Positions 43,595 to 53,197 of a stretch of 64,000 bases of DNA are shown here, one piece after another. The notes under the pieces were generated by a model. That model made no database searches and was not told the DNA's origin. It was given only the letters and a program-made list of their open reading frames with translations. The stretch is taken from the NCBI GenBank assembly GCA_965277875.1, contig CBDIDV010000001.1:50626-114625 (forward strand). Reading direction: 5' to 3'. Positions within the stretch are counted from its first letter, which is position 1. Every line of letters starts with the position of its first letter. This stretch comes from CAWFQB01 sp965277875. Its GTDB lineage: Bacteria; Armatimonadota; Chthonomonadetes; Chthonomonadales; Chthonomonadaceae. Made by a program: the position numbers and the translations under genes.

Positions 43595-44228
43595 AACAGT
43601 CGTCCAGCTTTCTGATGTGATACTGCCGTACCAGGCGCGGGCCGCGCGTATCCTGATCGGGAGGCGTATGCCAGTCCATTGTGAAGATTTGGGATTCGGG
43701 ACGAACGTACTTTTCCGGGTTGCGGTGGCAGTTCAGGCACCAGGCCATGAACAGGGGCTGCGCGCGGTATACGAGCGGCATCTGATCCACGCGCCCGTGA
43801 CACGTAGAGCAGCCGAATCCCTTGTTGACGTGGATGCTGTGATTGAAATACACGAAATCCGGCAAATCATGGACGCGGTTCCATTGCAGCGGGACGCCGC
43901 TCGCGTAGCTTTCCCGCACCGGGGCCAGCATGGGGCTGTTGACCCAGATTTGCGAATGGCACGTCATGCAGGTCTTCATCGGCGGCACGTTGGCAAACGA
44001 GGACTCCTCTACGGATGTATGGCAATAGCGGCAATCTATCCCCAGCGCGCCCACATGGTGCTGATGGCTGAACTGCACCGGCTGCGCTTTGGGGACATCG
44101 GCCTGCGTGACATAGGGCGACCAGTTGAAGCCCATGATCGCCAGACCTAAGGCGACCGGTCCGGCGAACGCGCCAACCAGCCCCACGCGAACCATTGTAT
44201 TTGCATAGGGGCGAAAGAACTGCGACAT
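43578..44228 (-). CDS. actA: alternative complex III subunit ActA (pentaheme cytochrome c)
   Basis: A 216-residue protein with one N-terminal membrane helix (VGLVGAFAGPVALGLAIMGF) and five heme c sites: CRYCH, CMTCH, CSTCH, CLNCH and CYVCH, as expected for ActA. Scattered histidines (HQHHV, NHSIH) give the second ligands. GCAGGA precedes the ATG at 44228. It is the first gene of the operon, so the promoter must lie in the 44229-44615 gap; no clear boxes were found. It faces the outside and receives electrons from ActB. Confidence 0.93.
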   Translation of the reverse strand: MSQFFRPYANTMVRVGLVGAFAGPVALGLAIMGFNWSPYVTQADVPKAQPVQFSHQHHVGALGIDCRYCHTSVEESSFANVPPMKTCMTCHSQIWVNSPMLAPVRESYASGVPLQWNRVHDLPDFVYFNHSIHVNKGFGCSTCHGRVDQMPLVYRAQPLFMAWCLNCHRNPEKYVRPESQIFTMDWHTPPDQDTRGPRLVRQYHIRKLDDCYVCHR

Positions 44229-44615
44229 GCGTCCTGCCTGGTGTGAAAATCCGATATTAGCCGCTTTACATCTGCATATCGCCCTGCCGGTATTTTCATG
44301 CGATAGGGTGGCGCAGCGCATGGAGGGCTGTTCTGCCATTCGTCAGCGCGTTGAATAATCTGACATACGGGTATCAAAGCGTAATGTTTCTCACAACTGC
44401 GCCTTTCCAGCCGAATTACGCAAAAGGGGGTATACCTTTATGCATGTTTTGGACGTAAACCAGGTCATGGCGCTCACGCTCAGGAAACGTTTGGATTGCA
44501 ATTGCGTGAACAGTATTGTTACGGCACAAATTTTGCAGCAAAAGAGAGCGGACAATCCCGCACGCGGCGTCCGCGCCGCTGCTTTGCTTTGACAGACGGA
44601 GAGGCGAAACACATT
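44229..44615. other. divergent gap between the act operon and the fdh locus
   Basis: About 390 bases. Both operons should start here, but I could not fix promoter boxes with confidence. No small gene or known riboswitch is recognised. CGGAGAGG lies before the ATG-like start of the fdhD remnant at 44616. Confidence 0.5.
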
Positions 44616-45174
44616 ATGCAGGCTGAACTCGGCATTATGCGATGGCGGGGAGATACCGCGCAAGCCGCGCAGGGTTGCGTTGCTATTGAGCAGCCGCTGG
44701 TGATCATTGTCAACTGCCGCAGCCTGGCCGCAACGCAGTGCCTCGCCCATCTAGGAGACGTCCTTTGCGGCGCCGCCCGCCGCTATCCGCGCCCTCAACG
44801 CGCAGATGCGGGAGGCGCAGAGTGTTTTCGACCGCACGGGTGGCCTGCACGCGGCAGGTCTGTTCGATAGCGATGGCAAACTGCTATCCCTGCGCGAAGA
44901 CGTTGGGCGGCACAATGCGCTTGACAAACTGGTTGGCGCAGAGTTTATGGCAGGTCGCGCGCCGCTGAATGAGCGATTGCTGCTGTTCAGCGGGCGAGCG
45001 AGCTTCGAGATTTTGCAGAAGGCGGCGATGGTCCGCATTCCCATTGTGCGCGCCGTATCCGCTCCTCGGTCGCTGGCCGTTCAGCTCGCCGCTGATATGA
45101 ATATCTCCCTGATCGGCTTTCTGCGTGGCGATACCATGAACGTGTATACGGGCGTACAGCGTATTTGTATATAA
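44616..45174 (+). pseudogene. fdhD: fdhD remnant with internal deletion and frameshift
   Basis: FdhD passes sulfur from a cysteine desulfurase to the molybdenum cofactor of formate dehydrogenase. The C-terminal part (frame of 44806-45174, 122 residues) is well kept: FDRTGGLHAAGLFDSDGK, EDVGRHNALDKLVGAEFM, FSGRASFEILQKAAM and VSAPRSLAVQLAADMNISL. The N-terminal strand is recognisable in another frame (from 44616: IMRWRGD, then CVAIEQPLVIIVNCRSLAAT). Between them roughly 80-100 residues are missing, including the active CGxCG cysteine loop, and a frame change and stops intervene. The fragment ends 10 bases before fdhA. Either the gene is dead or the assembly lost a segment; a short C-terminal protein might still be made. 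Confidence 0.75.
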
Positions 45175-45184
45175 GGAGATTCTT

Positions 45185-48100
45185 ATGTCTAAATTTTCTC
45201 TCAAATTCGGCAATCGCTCTGCCGCGCCCGCGCGTCCGATGCAGCCATACAGCCCGCAAACGCTGAACAAAAATTCCCGATTGGACGGCGCAACGCTGAC
45301 AAACAGCATCTGCCCTTACTGCGCGGTCGGATGCAGCCTGAATGTGTACACCAAAGCGGGCGAGATCATTGATATCGAGGGCAATCCCGACAGTCCCATC
45401 AACGAGGGAACGCTGTGTCCCAAAGGCGCGAATACGTTCCAGCTTGTCCGCAACCCGCACCGCGTCAAGACCGTGCTGTACCGCGCGCCCTACTCGGATA
45501 AATGGGAAACAAAGCCGCTGGCGTGGGCTATGGAGCAGATCGCGCAACGCGTGAAGGACACGCGGGAAAAGGGCTGGAAAAACAGGTCGGAAGACGGCTT
45601 ACTCCTCAATCATGTCGCCAACATGGGTACGCTGGGCGGAGCCACCCTCGACAATGAAGAAAATTATCTCATCAAGAAATTGTTCGGCGCGGGATTGGGC
45701 ATGGTGTCCATCGAAAATCAGGCCCGCATTTGACACTCCGCTTCCGTCCCCAGTCTGGGGGCGTCATTTGGCCGCGGCGCGGCCACCACGTACCAGCAGG
45801 ACCTGGCAAACAGCGACTGTATCTTGATCATGGGTTCTAACATGGCCGAAGCGCATCCCGTCGGCTTCCGCTGGCCCATGAAAGCTAAAGAAAAGGGCGG
45901 CAAGATCATCCATGTGGACCCCCGGTTCACACGCACGTCCGCCGTATCGGATTTGTACGTTCCCCTTCGGGCCGGAACGGACATCGCGTTTCTGGGCGGG
46001 CTTATCAACTATGTCTTGACGCATGAGCGCTGGTTCAAGGAGTACGTTCTCGCGTATACTAATGCTTCCACCTTGATCGAAGGCCGCTTTGAGGATACGG
46101 AAGACCTCGAAGGCGTGTTCAGCGGTTATAATCCGCAGGAGCGCGAGTACCAGAGCGACAAAGGCCATTGGGGCTACGAAAAACTAGAACTGGACAGCGA
46201 CGAACCTGAGAAGCCGCAGGGACAGGACGCCGGCAGCGCGCCCGGACAGGGCGGCAGCCAGGCGGCCGCCAAACACCAGAACGGCTCGCACGGCGTTCAT
46301 GGCTACGGCATCATGGGCGGCGCCAGCGCGCACACCTCGCAGCGCGCCAAAGCCACCAAAGAGCCGGGCGGACAGCCGCCCCGTGACGAAACCCTGCAGG
46401 ACCCGCATTGCGTGATGCAGCTGCTGCGGCGCCATTTCAGCCGCTACACGCCCGAAACCGTATCACAAATCTGCGGCTGTTCGCCCGAACAACTGGTACA
46501 AACGGCGGAATTGCTGTGCGACAATTCGGGGCGCGAGCGGACAAGCGCCATCTGCTATGCGGTCGGCTGGACGCAGCATTCCACAGGCGTACAAATCATT
46601 CGCGCGGCCAGTATTCTGCAAACACTGTTGGGCAACATCGGGCGTCCGGGCGGCGGCATTCTGGCCCTGCGCGGCCATGCCAGCATCCAGGGGTCTACCG
46701 ACATTCCCACGCTCTACGATCTGTTGCCCGGCTATCTGCCGCAGCCCATCTGCGACCCGCGCCATGAGTCGCTGAACGGCTATGTGGATATGGAAGGACT
46801 GACGACAGGCTACTGGGCGCATTTCAGGGAGTTTACGGTCAGCCTGCTCAAAGCGTACTATGGGAAAGAAGCGCAGCCGGAAAACGATTTTCGGTTTACC
46901 TGGCTGCCGCGCATTGACCGGGACTACTCAATGGTTCCCTACTTCGACAAGATGGCGAAGGGCGAGATAGACGGCTATTTTGTCTTCGGGCAGAACCCCG
47001 CCGCCGGCACGTCCAACGGCAAGCGCGCCCGGCAGGGACTGCGGAACCTGAAATGGCTTGTGGTCGCCGACTGGTTCGAGACGGAAACGGCCACCTTCTG
47101 GCGCGACGATCCAGGCGGGCCACAGGCGGCGGAAATCGGAACCGAAGTGTTCTTCATCCCCGCCGCTACATCGCCGGAAAAAGAGGGCAGCCTGACGAAT
47201 ACCCAACGGCTCTTGCAGTGGCACGATAAAGCCCTCGACCCGCCGGAAGACTGCCGCTCCGACCTGTGGTTCGTGTACAACCTGGGCAAAAAACTCAAAG
47301 AGCTATACAAAGACAGCATTGATCCCAAAGACGCCCCCCTGCTCAATCTCACCTGGGATTACGATTACAACAAGCCGCCGCGCCTGCCGGACGGCACAAT
47401 GAGCAAAATCGAAGGTGAGCCGGACGCCAACCGCGTTTTGCAGGAAATCAACGGCTGGCATGTCAATGAAACAGACCCCAAAACCGGCAAGCCCAAACTG
47501 CTCTCAGGCTTTTCCGACTGCAAGGACGACGGCAGCACGGCCTGCGGTTGCTGGATTTACAGCGGCGTGTTTCCCGAACCGGAACGTAACCGCGCCCGCG
47601 AGCGCGAAGGCCATGACAAGAATCCGCTGCATCCGAACTGGGGCTTTGCGTGGCCGCACAATCGGCGTATTCTGTACAACCGGGCGAGCGCCGACCCACA
47701 GGGCAATCCTTGGTCGGAGCGCAAAAAGTTGCTCTGGTGGAATGCCGGCAAAGGCAAATGGATGGGCGACGATGAGCCGGACTTCCCGCCGGACAAAGCG
47801 CCCGATTACCGCCCCGCGCCCGACAGCAAGGGCATGGACGCCCTTGGCGGGGCCGAGCCTTTCATTATGAAGCCCGATGGCCGCGCCTGGCTGTTTGCGC
47901 CGGGCGGCACGAAAGACGGCCCGTTCCCGACGCACTACGAGCCGATAGAATCGCCGATCAGCAACCTGCTGTATCCAAAATATCAGGACAGCCCGACCAC
48001 GCGCTACTTTGAGGGGCCGGGCAACCCGATTGCCCACACGCCCGAATCGGAATATCCGATTGTGGCCTGTACGTTCCGCATGACGGAACACTATCTCAGC

Positions 48101-48556
48101 GGGCCGATGAGCCGCTTCAACAGTTGGCTCAACGAACTCATGCCTGCCATGTTCGTGGAACTCAGCCCGGAACTGGCCGAGGAGAAAGGCATTGCGAATG
48201 GCGGCTGGCTCACGGTGAGCAGTCCGCGCGGCGAGATCGAGGCAAGGGCGCTGGTCACGCGCCGCCTCCATGCGCTGCAAGTGCAGGGGCAGACGGTTCA
48301 CCAGATTGGCATTCCGTTTCAGTGGGGCTATGCGGGCGAGATCGTGGGCAGCAGCGTCAACGACCTGATCGCCATGTCCGCCGACCCCAACGTGTCCATG
48401 CACGAGACAAAAGTGTTCGCCTGCCAGGTAAGGACTGGCCGCGCCGCCCGTCAGCCGACAAAGCCATCGGTTCCAACCACGCCCTGGGCCAACCGCGAAC
48501 GCATCCCGGACACGCCGCCCGCCGCCCAGCCCGAAGGCCACATGAGGAAAACATGA
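45185..48556 (+). CDS. fdhA: formate dehydrogenase alpha subunit, selenoprotein (UGA at 45731-45733 read as Sec)
   Basis: Read through one in-frame TGA, the product is 1123 residues. Cys43, Cys46, Cys50 and Cys78 bind a 4Fe-4S cluster (CPYCAVGC, GTLCPKG). The TGA is codon 183 in the context ENQARI-U-HSASVP, matching the Sec site of formate dehydrogenase N (ARIUH), and the frame continues into FGRGA, MGSNMAEAHPVGFRWPMK and the bis-MGD domains. The enzyme oxidises formate to CO2 at Mo or W. A Gly/Gln/His-rich insertion stands at about residues 340-400. No Tat motif is visible at the N-terminus, unlike FdnG, so the side of the membrane is uncertain. The stop overlaps the fdhB start (ATGA). Confidence 0.9.
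45734..45770 (+). promoter_or_regulatory. SECIS-like hairpin after the UGA codon
   Basis: CGTCCCC (45745-45751) pairs with GGGGGCG (45757-45763; one G-T pair), closing the loop AGTCT (45752-45756). The loop begins exactly 18 bases after the TGA; to my knowledge this is also the distance in the E. coli fdhF SECIS, whose loop GGUCU shares GU-C-U. This supports recoding by SelB. Confidence 0.75.
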
Positions 48557-49410
48557 TGCTTGAACCTATACGAAACGTGATGCAGCTAGTGCGGCCTGAA
48601 GACATCATCGCTGTAGAGCGGGATGCGCAAGGCGTAAAGCCGACCATGGGCTTCTTCACGGATACCACCCTGTGCATCGGGTGCAAGGCATGTGAAGTGG
48701 CCTGCAAGCAGTGGAATCAACTGCCTTCCGATGGCTTCAACTTCACGGGCAACAGCTACGATAACACCAGCCACCTGTCGGAAAGTACCTGGCGGCACGT
48801 CGCATTTGTGGAGCAGATTGACAGCAGCCGGCAGCGCGAAAGCAGCAGATGGTTGATGATGAGCGACGTGTGCAAGCATTGCGTGGAAGCGCCCTGCCAG
48901 GAAGCGTGTCCAACGGGGAGCATTATCTACAACGAGTTCGGCAACGTGTATGTGCAGCCCGACATCTGCAACGGCTGCGGGTACTGCGTCACAGCCTGCC
49001 CATTCGGCGTCCTCGGCAGGAGCGAAGAGGACGGACACGCGCACAAATGCACCCTTTGCTATGACCGGCAGAAGTTCGATATGACGCCTGCCTGCGCCAA
49101 AGCCTGCCCGACCGCTTCCATTCAGTTCGGAGAGATTACGGAATTGCGCGAGCGAGCAAAACGACGCGTGGAGGAACTGCATGGCAAAGGCGAAACGGAA
49201 GCGTACCTGTACGGCGCGGAGGCGACCGACGAGTACAGTCCACTTAACGCCTTCTTCCTGCTCACAGATCATCCCAACACGTACAACCTGCCCGAAGCCC
49301 CGAAAAAAGCCACAACAGGCATGAAGCAGCGGTACGGCTGGAGTCTGCTGGCAGGCGCGGCCCTGACTGTCTTTTCCGCGGCCGTGTTTGCGAGTGGAGG
49401 CCGTAAATGA
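48553..49410 (+). CDS. fdhB: formate dehydrogenase beta (iron-sulfur) subunit
   Basis: A 285-residue protein with four ferredoxin-type cluster sites: CIGCKACEVACKQW (from residue 41), CKHCVEAPCQEACPTG, CNGCGYCVTACPFG and CTLCYDRQ with CAKACPTASI. It conducts electrons from the Sec/Mo site to the membrane. Near the C-terminus YGWSLLAGAALTVFSAAVFA is a probable membrane anchor, as in FdnH-type subunits. GAGGAAAA precedes the ATG at 48553, which overlaps the fdhA stop. Length matches the family (about 290). Confidence 0.92.
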   Translation: MMLEPIRNVMQLVRPEDIIAVERDAQGVKPTMGFFTDTTLCIGCKACEVACKQWNQLPSDGFNFTGNSYDNTSHLSESTWRHVAFVEQIDSSRQRESSRWLMMSDVCKHCVEAPCQEACPTGSIIYNEFGNVYVQPDICNGCGYCVTACPFGVLGRSEEDGHAHKCTLCYDRQKFDMTPACAKACPTASIQFGEITELRERAKRRVEELHGKGETEAYLYGAEATDEYSPLNAFFLLTDHPNTYNLPEAPKKATTGMKQRYGWSLLAGAALTVFSAAVFASGGRK

Positions 49411-50558
49411 CTTCATCCTCTCAGCCGGAAAACAATGCGGGTACGCTCCGCATCAGCCAGATTCCGCCGCAGGAAGGCGGCACGACGCTTGCGCCCCCCG
49501 ACGCGACCAACGCGCCTTATCGCAAAAAACAGTACGGCGACGAGCCGAAAAACTATTACGACGTGCCGATGCTCAAGCCGCCAGTATGGAAATGGGAAAT
49601 CGCCGCTTACTTCTTTCTCGGCGGGCTGTCGGCAGGCGCCTATCTGCTTGCGCGCGCGGCTTCCCGCTTCGGCGGCAGGCGTTACCAGGACATCGAGCAG
49701 GCCGGAACCCTGATTGCGGCTGCCGCCTTTGTCCCCTGCGCCCCGCTGCTTATCAAAGATTTGGGCGACTGGAAACGGTTCCACTACATGCTGCGCGTGT
49801 TCAAGCCCCGCTCCCCGATGAACCTGGGCAGTTGGACGCTGACCGGCTACGGCGCGTTCGTTACCATCGCCATACTCAACGAGTGGCGCAAGAGCAGAAA
49901 TTTACCACCCGCTGCGCTAGAGACACAGAGGCACAGGGAGAAAACACAGAGAAAAGGAAAACCTGTCCATTCCAGAACCCCCAATCCCCAACCCTCAATC
50001 CTCAACCCGGTCATAGATGCGGCTCTGGATGGCGGCGTCCCGTTCGCGCTGATGCTGGCAGCGTATACGGGGGTTCTGCTGAGTACGTCGGCCACGCCGC
50101 TGTGGGCGCGCAAGAACTGGCTGGGCGCATTGTTCAGCGCGTCAGCGGTCAGCACGGGCGTGTCCGCGATTGAACTGGCGCTTCAGGCGAAATCTTCCCA
50201 TGCGGGCGAACAGCCATCCCATGCGTCCTTGAAGAAGATAGATGCAGCCGCCAAAATCGTGGAAGCGATCACTCTGGCAGGGTATTTAACGGAAGCGGGC
50301 AAGTTCGCCGCGCCCATCACAAAAGGCAAATACGCGCCCCATTTATGGGGCGGCGCGGTGGGCGCGGGACTTGTCGGCTCGACCCTGCTCGGAGCCATTC
50401 CCGTCAAGAACCCGAAAACGCGCCGTGTCCTGCGAATGGCCGGGGCCGTTGCGGGACTGGCAGGCGGATTTGCCCTCCGGTGGGCCATTTCACAGGGCGG
50501 GCATATTTCCGGCAAAGACCCGCAGGCCGCCCGCGATTCCAGCAAATCCGGCGAATGA
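49407..50558 (+). CDS. NrfD-type membrane subunit of formate dehydrogenase
   Basis: A 383-residue protein of the NrfD/PsrC family, with about eight helices starting at WEIAAYFFLGGLSAGAYLLA, a highly typical first helix, and PLLIKDLGDWKRFHYMLRVF. It should hand electrons to menaquinone in the membrane, replacing the cytochrome b subunit of FdnI-type enzymes. It overlaps fdhB by four bases. Residues about 170-203 (ETQRHREKTQRKGKP, TPNPQPSILNP) are unlike the rest: the DNA there looks like a dispersed repeat inserted in frame in a loop. The final residues are basic and lie in the cytoplasm. Confidence 0.85.
   Translation: MTSSSQPENNAGTLRISQIPPQEGGTTLAPPDATNAPYRKKQYGDEPKNYYDVPMLKPPVWKWEIAAYFFLGGLSAGAYLLARAASRFGGRRYQDIEQAGTLIAAAAFVPCAPLLIKDLGDWKRFHYMLRVFKPRSPMNLGSWTLTGYGAFVTIAILNEWRKSRNLPPAALETQRHREKTQRKGKPVHSRTPNPQPSILNPVIDAALDGGVPFALMLAAYTGVLLSTSATPLWARKNWLGALFSASAVSTGVSAIELALQAKSSHAGEQPSHASLKKIDAAAKIVEAITLAGYLTEAGKFAAPITKGKYAPHLWGGAVGAGLVGSTLLGAIPVKNPKTRRVLRMAGAVAGLAGGFALRWAISQGGHISGKDPQAARDSSKSGE
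49915..50012 (+). repeat. dispersed-repeat-like sequence inserted in frame in the NrfD gene
   Basis: CTAGAGACACAGAGGCACAG, a GAGAAAACACAGAG stretch and CCCCAATCCCCAACCCTCAA read like the short 'cacagag' and 'ccaatcc' repeats found scattered in some bacterial genomes. Composition is purine-biased and differs from the gene around it, yet the reading frame is kept. Confidence 0.45.
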
Positions 50559-50715
50559 TTTTAGGTGACAGCCAACTGACCAGAGGCCACATTGCGCCTA
50601 AGAGCGCAAGCCTGAAAAGGAAGCCCATTCATCCCCGCCGACAAGCGGTAAACCTCGCTGCGCGAGGCGGGATTTTCTGGCCTTATCACGCACAGAATGG
50701 GAAAGGATGTGCTGC

Positions 50716-51795
50716 ATGGCTGACATAAAGGCTTCTTCAACAGCCTCGGACACTCTCAATTCTGCAAACTCCGGCGGGGCGACCGATCATCGGATTACGC
50801 TGCCGGAAGGGGAAATGGGTCGGCCAGGCGAAGAGGATGCGCCGCCGGGATGGACGTACAATCCTTCCGCATGGCCGCAGCGCCGGCCCATTATCGCTCT
50901 GGCTCTGCTCAACTGCGGCATCGCGGGCTACCTGGCCGTGTGCCAGACATGGTTTCACGGCGCGGCCTGGGACCCGTTCTTCGGAAACGGCACACAGCGC
51001 GTTCTGACCTCCAGCATATCGCAGACGTTTCCTGTCTCCGAAGCTGCTCTGGGGGCAGCGGCGTATCTGCTGGAAGCGATTTTAGGTACGCTTGGGAACA
51101 CACGGCGCTGGCGAACTAGGCCCTGGCTCGCGCTGAGTTTCGGACTGCTCATGCTGCCGCTGTTCCTGACCGGTATCGGGCTGCTGATTTTGCAGCCCAT
51201 AGTGGTTCACGCCTGGTGCAGCCTGTGCCTGGCAATGCTGGCCGGGATGCTGCTGATGGTTCCGCTTGCTCTGGACGAGGTAATCGCCACATTGCAGTTT
51301 TTGCTTGGTTCTTATCAACGCCATCGGTCGCTATCAACGCTGTGGCGCGCGTTCTGGCACGGAGAGGAGGGTGAAAACAGACAGGACGCTGTCGCAGCGG
51401 AAGCTGGCGCGCGCGCTTCATCCCATGCCTCCTCGCCTTTTACAGGCTTCACGCCGACCTGGAGCCTGGTGTCCTGCCTTGCACTTGGCCTCGGTTGTCT
51501 GTTCGCGCCTGCTGTGCTGGGGGCCGATTGGGACGCCGCCTCAAGTCTGTATGTCACGGGCGCGCTGATTGTAACCGTGAGTACGCTTGCCATGGCGGAA
51601 GTGGCGCGCAGCCTTCGCTTTGCCCTGATGTTCTGCGGAGTGTGGCTGCTGGTCTTTGCTCCCTGGACATTGCTGGGCGCGTCCGCTGCCCTGAAAATTG
51701 TAGAAATGCTTATGGGCGCCGCGTTGATGGGACTGAGCTATCCGCGCGGCCACATCCGCCGAGAATACGCGGGATGGGAACGATTTATGCCGTGA
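50716..51795 (+). CDS. VKOR-like / SPW-repeat membrane protein
   Basis: A 359-residue protein. Residues 45-185 carry four helices resembling the vitamin K epoxide reductase fold, with the pattern VLTSSISQTFPVSEAALGAA (VKOR: 'vl.S.ys...gip.a..G') and the redox pair in HAWCSLCLAMLAG. The usual first cysteine pair is absent. After a polar linker (210-250) there are about four more helices ending YPRGHIRREYAGWERFMP, resembling an SPW-repeat domain. It may exchange disulfides with quinone in the membrane. AAAGG precedes the ATG at 50716, and it follows the fdh genes after 157 bases on the same strand. The function within the formate unit is unknown. Confidence 0.65.
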   Translation: MADIKASSTASDTLNSANSGGATDHRITLPEGEMGRPGEEDAPPGWTYNPSAWPQRRPIIALALLNCGIAGYLAVCQTWFHGAAWDPFFGNGTQRVLTSSISQTFPVSEAALGAAAYLLEAILGTLGNTRRWRTRPWLALSFGLLMLPLFLTGIGLLILQPIVVHAWCSLCLAMLAGMLLMVPLALDEVIATLQFLLGSYQRHRSLSTLWRAFWHGEEGENRQDAVAAEAGARASSHASSPFTGFTPTWSLVSCLALGLGCLFAPAVLGADWDAASSLYVTGALIVTVSTLAMAEVARSLRFALMFCGVWLLVFAPWTLLGASAALKIVEMLMGAALMGLSYPRGHIRREYAGWERFMP

Positions 51796-51905
51796 CAGCC
51801 TGGTACGTGTTTTTGATGCTCTCGGCACCGGGAACATTCCTGTCTGCGACGGTGCGGCACGAGGGTGTCATCTAAAAGCTTCAGCTTGTGAGCGGCAGGC
51901 TTTCG

Positions 51906-52955
51906 CTACTGCCCGATCTTATCGGTATCGTCGGCCGGCGGTTGCGGCAGTTCATGCAGGTAGCCTGCGCGCGTCGCTTCTTTTGTAATCACGGAACGGA
52001 TATGCAGTTCCAGGGCAAGCCCTTTCGGAGCGATCAAATGCGTTTCGAGAGCAGCCACGCGCTCCGGCGCAAAGGAATAGGGGGTTCGCAGTACCGCCGT
52101 TACGATCTCTTTGTCCGCCAGCCGCTGGAAGCGCAGGTCGGCCAGGTGAACGCCGGGATAGCCCCGCAGTTCTCCTTCCAGGGTGTGACGGACATTGGTT
52201 TCAAACGATTGCTTGGCAAGAGACTGAAAAAAGTCATACCCCAGCAGCCCGGTCAGGCCGACAAGAAGACCGAATGTGAGACCATTGCGTTCGGCCAGTT
52301 GGCGGCGGCCGATTGCCTGCCGGCTTATCTTGTGATAGCCGTGCAGCAGCAACACCACCGACGACGCGAACTGAATGGCGACTAAATTGGCGAAGAAAAG
52401 CAGAAAACCGCCAAAAGCCAGGCGGCTTTCGCCGCGCGCCAGACAGATGCTGCACACCGAAAGGGGCGGAACAAGGGCGGTCGCAATGGCAACCCCTACC
52501 AGACCTACGCTCAGTCGCGGCGAGACCGTCGCATACGCGCCCGCCGCGCCGCCCGCCAGAGCGATCATCAGGTCTAAGATGTTGGGGCTGGTACGAGCAA
52601 GAATTTCCTGCGTCAGCGGCATATCCTGATGCGCTTTGCCGATGCAGAAGGCCACTGCTAAAACGACCAGCGCTCCACCGACCTCGGCTGCGAGCGCGCG
52701 CCGCAGTAGCGGGTTATCCCCGCTCACCAGGGCGAGCGCGATGCCGGAAATCGGGCCGAGCAGCATGGCGATAATCATTGCGCCAATAACCACCGCCGTA
52801 CTGTTTTGCAGCAGGCCATAGCAGGCGACAATGGTTGCCAGCGTGTTCATCGTGGCATAAGGAGCGGTAAAGGCGGCGTTTGCCCGAATGCTCTGGCAGA
52901 CCGCCTCTTTCTGATGCTGCGGATCCACAGGCGCGTCTTGTACTGGATTGCTCAT
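51906..52955 (-). CDS. DUF389 membrane protein
   Basis: A 349-residue protein. The membrane part (residues 20-225, about six helices) has the DUF389 hallmarks: ATMNTLATIVACYGLLQNST, AVVIGAMIIAMLLGPISGIA, and ALAGGAAGAYATVSPRLSVG with GVAIATALVPPLSVCSICLA. The C-terminal 100 residues form a soluble alpha/beta domain (LRGYPGVHLADLRFQRLADK). No transport substrate is established for the family. It diverges from the mscS gene across a 240-base gap and converges with the VKOR-like gene. Confidence 0.88.
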   Translation of the reverse strand: MSNPVQDAPVDPQHQKEAVCQSIRANAAFTAPYATMNTLATIVACYGLLQNSTAVVIGAMIIAMLLGPISGIALALVSGDNPLLRRALAAEVGGALVVLAVAFCIGKAHQDMPLTQEILARTSPNILDLMIALAGGAAGAYATVSPRLSVGLVGVAIATALVPPLSVCSICLARGESRLAFGGFLLFFANLVAIQFASSVVLLLHGYHKISRQAIGRRQLAERNGLTFGLLVGLTGLLGYDFFQSLAKQSFETNVRHTLEGELRGYPGVHLADLRFQRLADKEIVTAVLRTPYSFAPERVAALETHLIAPKGLALELHIRSVITKEATRAGYLHELPQPPADDTDKIGQ

Positions 52956-53197
52956 AAGTTCTTTGTCTCACTTCTGCAGCCAAGAGGCCGCAAATCTCTG
53001 AGCAGATATTTAAGGTTCAGGCCGCTTCTCTGCCTTTTTCCTGCCCGTTTCCAGTCTTTCTCTCGTGGCCTCCGATGTTGTCCGCGCTGCACCTTGTGGA
53101 ACAAACCTCGCGCGCCTTCTCTCTTGCCTCATAGGAGTTGACGCGAGGCTGCAAGCGTCTCCAGTCCCATCCACTGCACCGAGGAGAAATACCGCGC

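Noticed and set aside
45731..45733. TGA in fdhA as a nonsense mutation
   Set aside because: Position, context and the downstream hairpin all fit selenocysteine insertion, and the frame is intact for another 940 codons.
47504..48541. 345-codon minus-strand frame under fdhA
   Set aside because: Antisense shadow of the molybdopterin domain with no recognisable motif.
53138..53197. TTG start extending the mscS gene by 20 residues
   Set aside because: The AGGAG runs directly into the TTG, while the ATG at 53198 has a GAGGAG at suitable distance and starts a typical MscS N-terminus.
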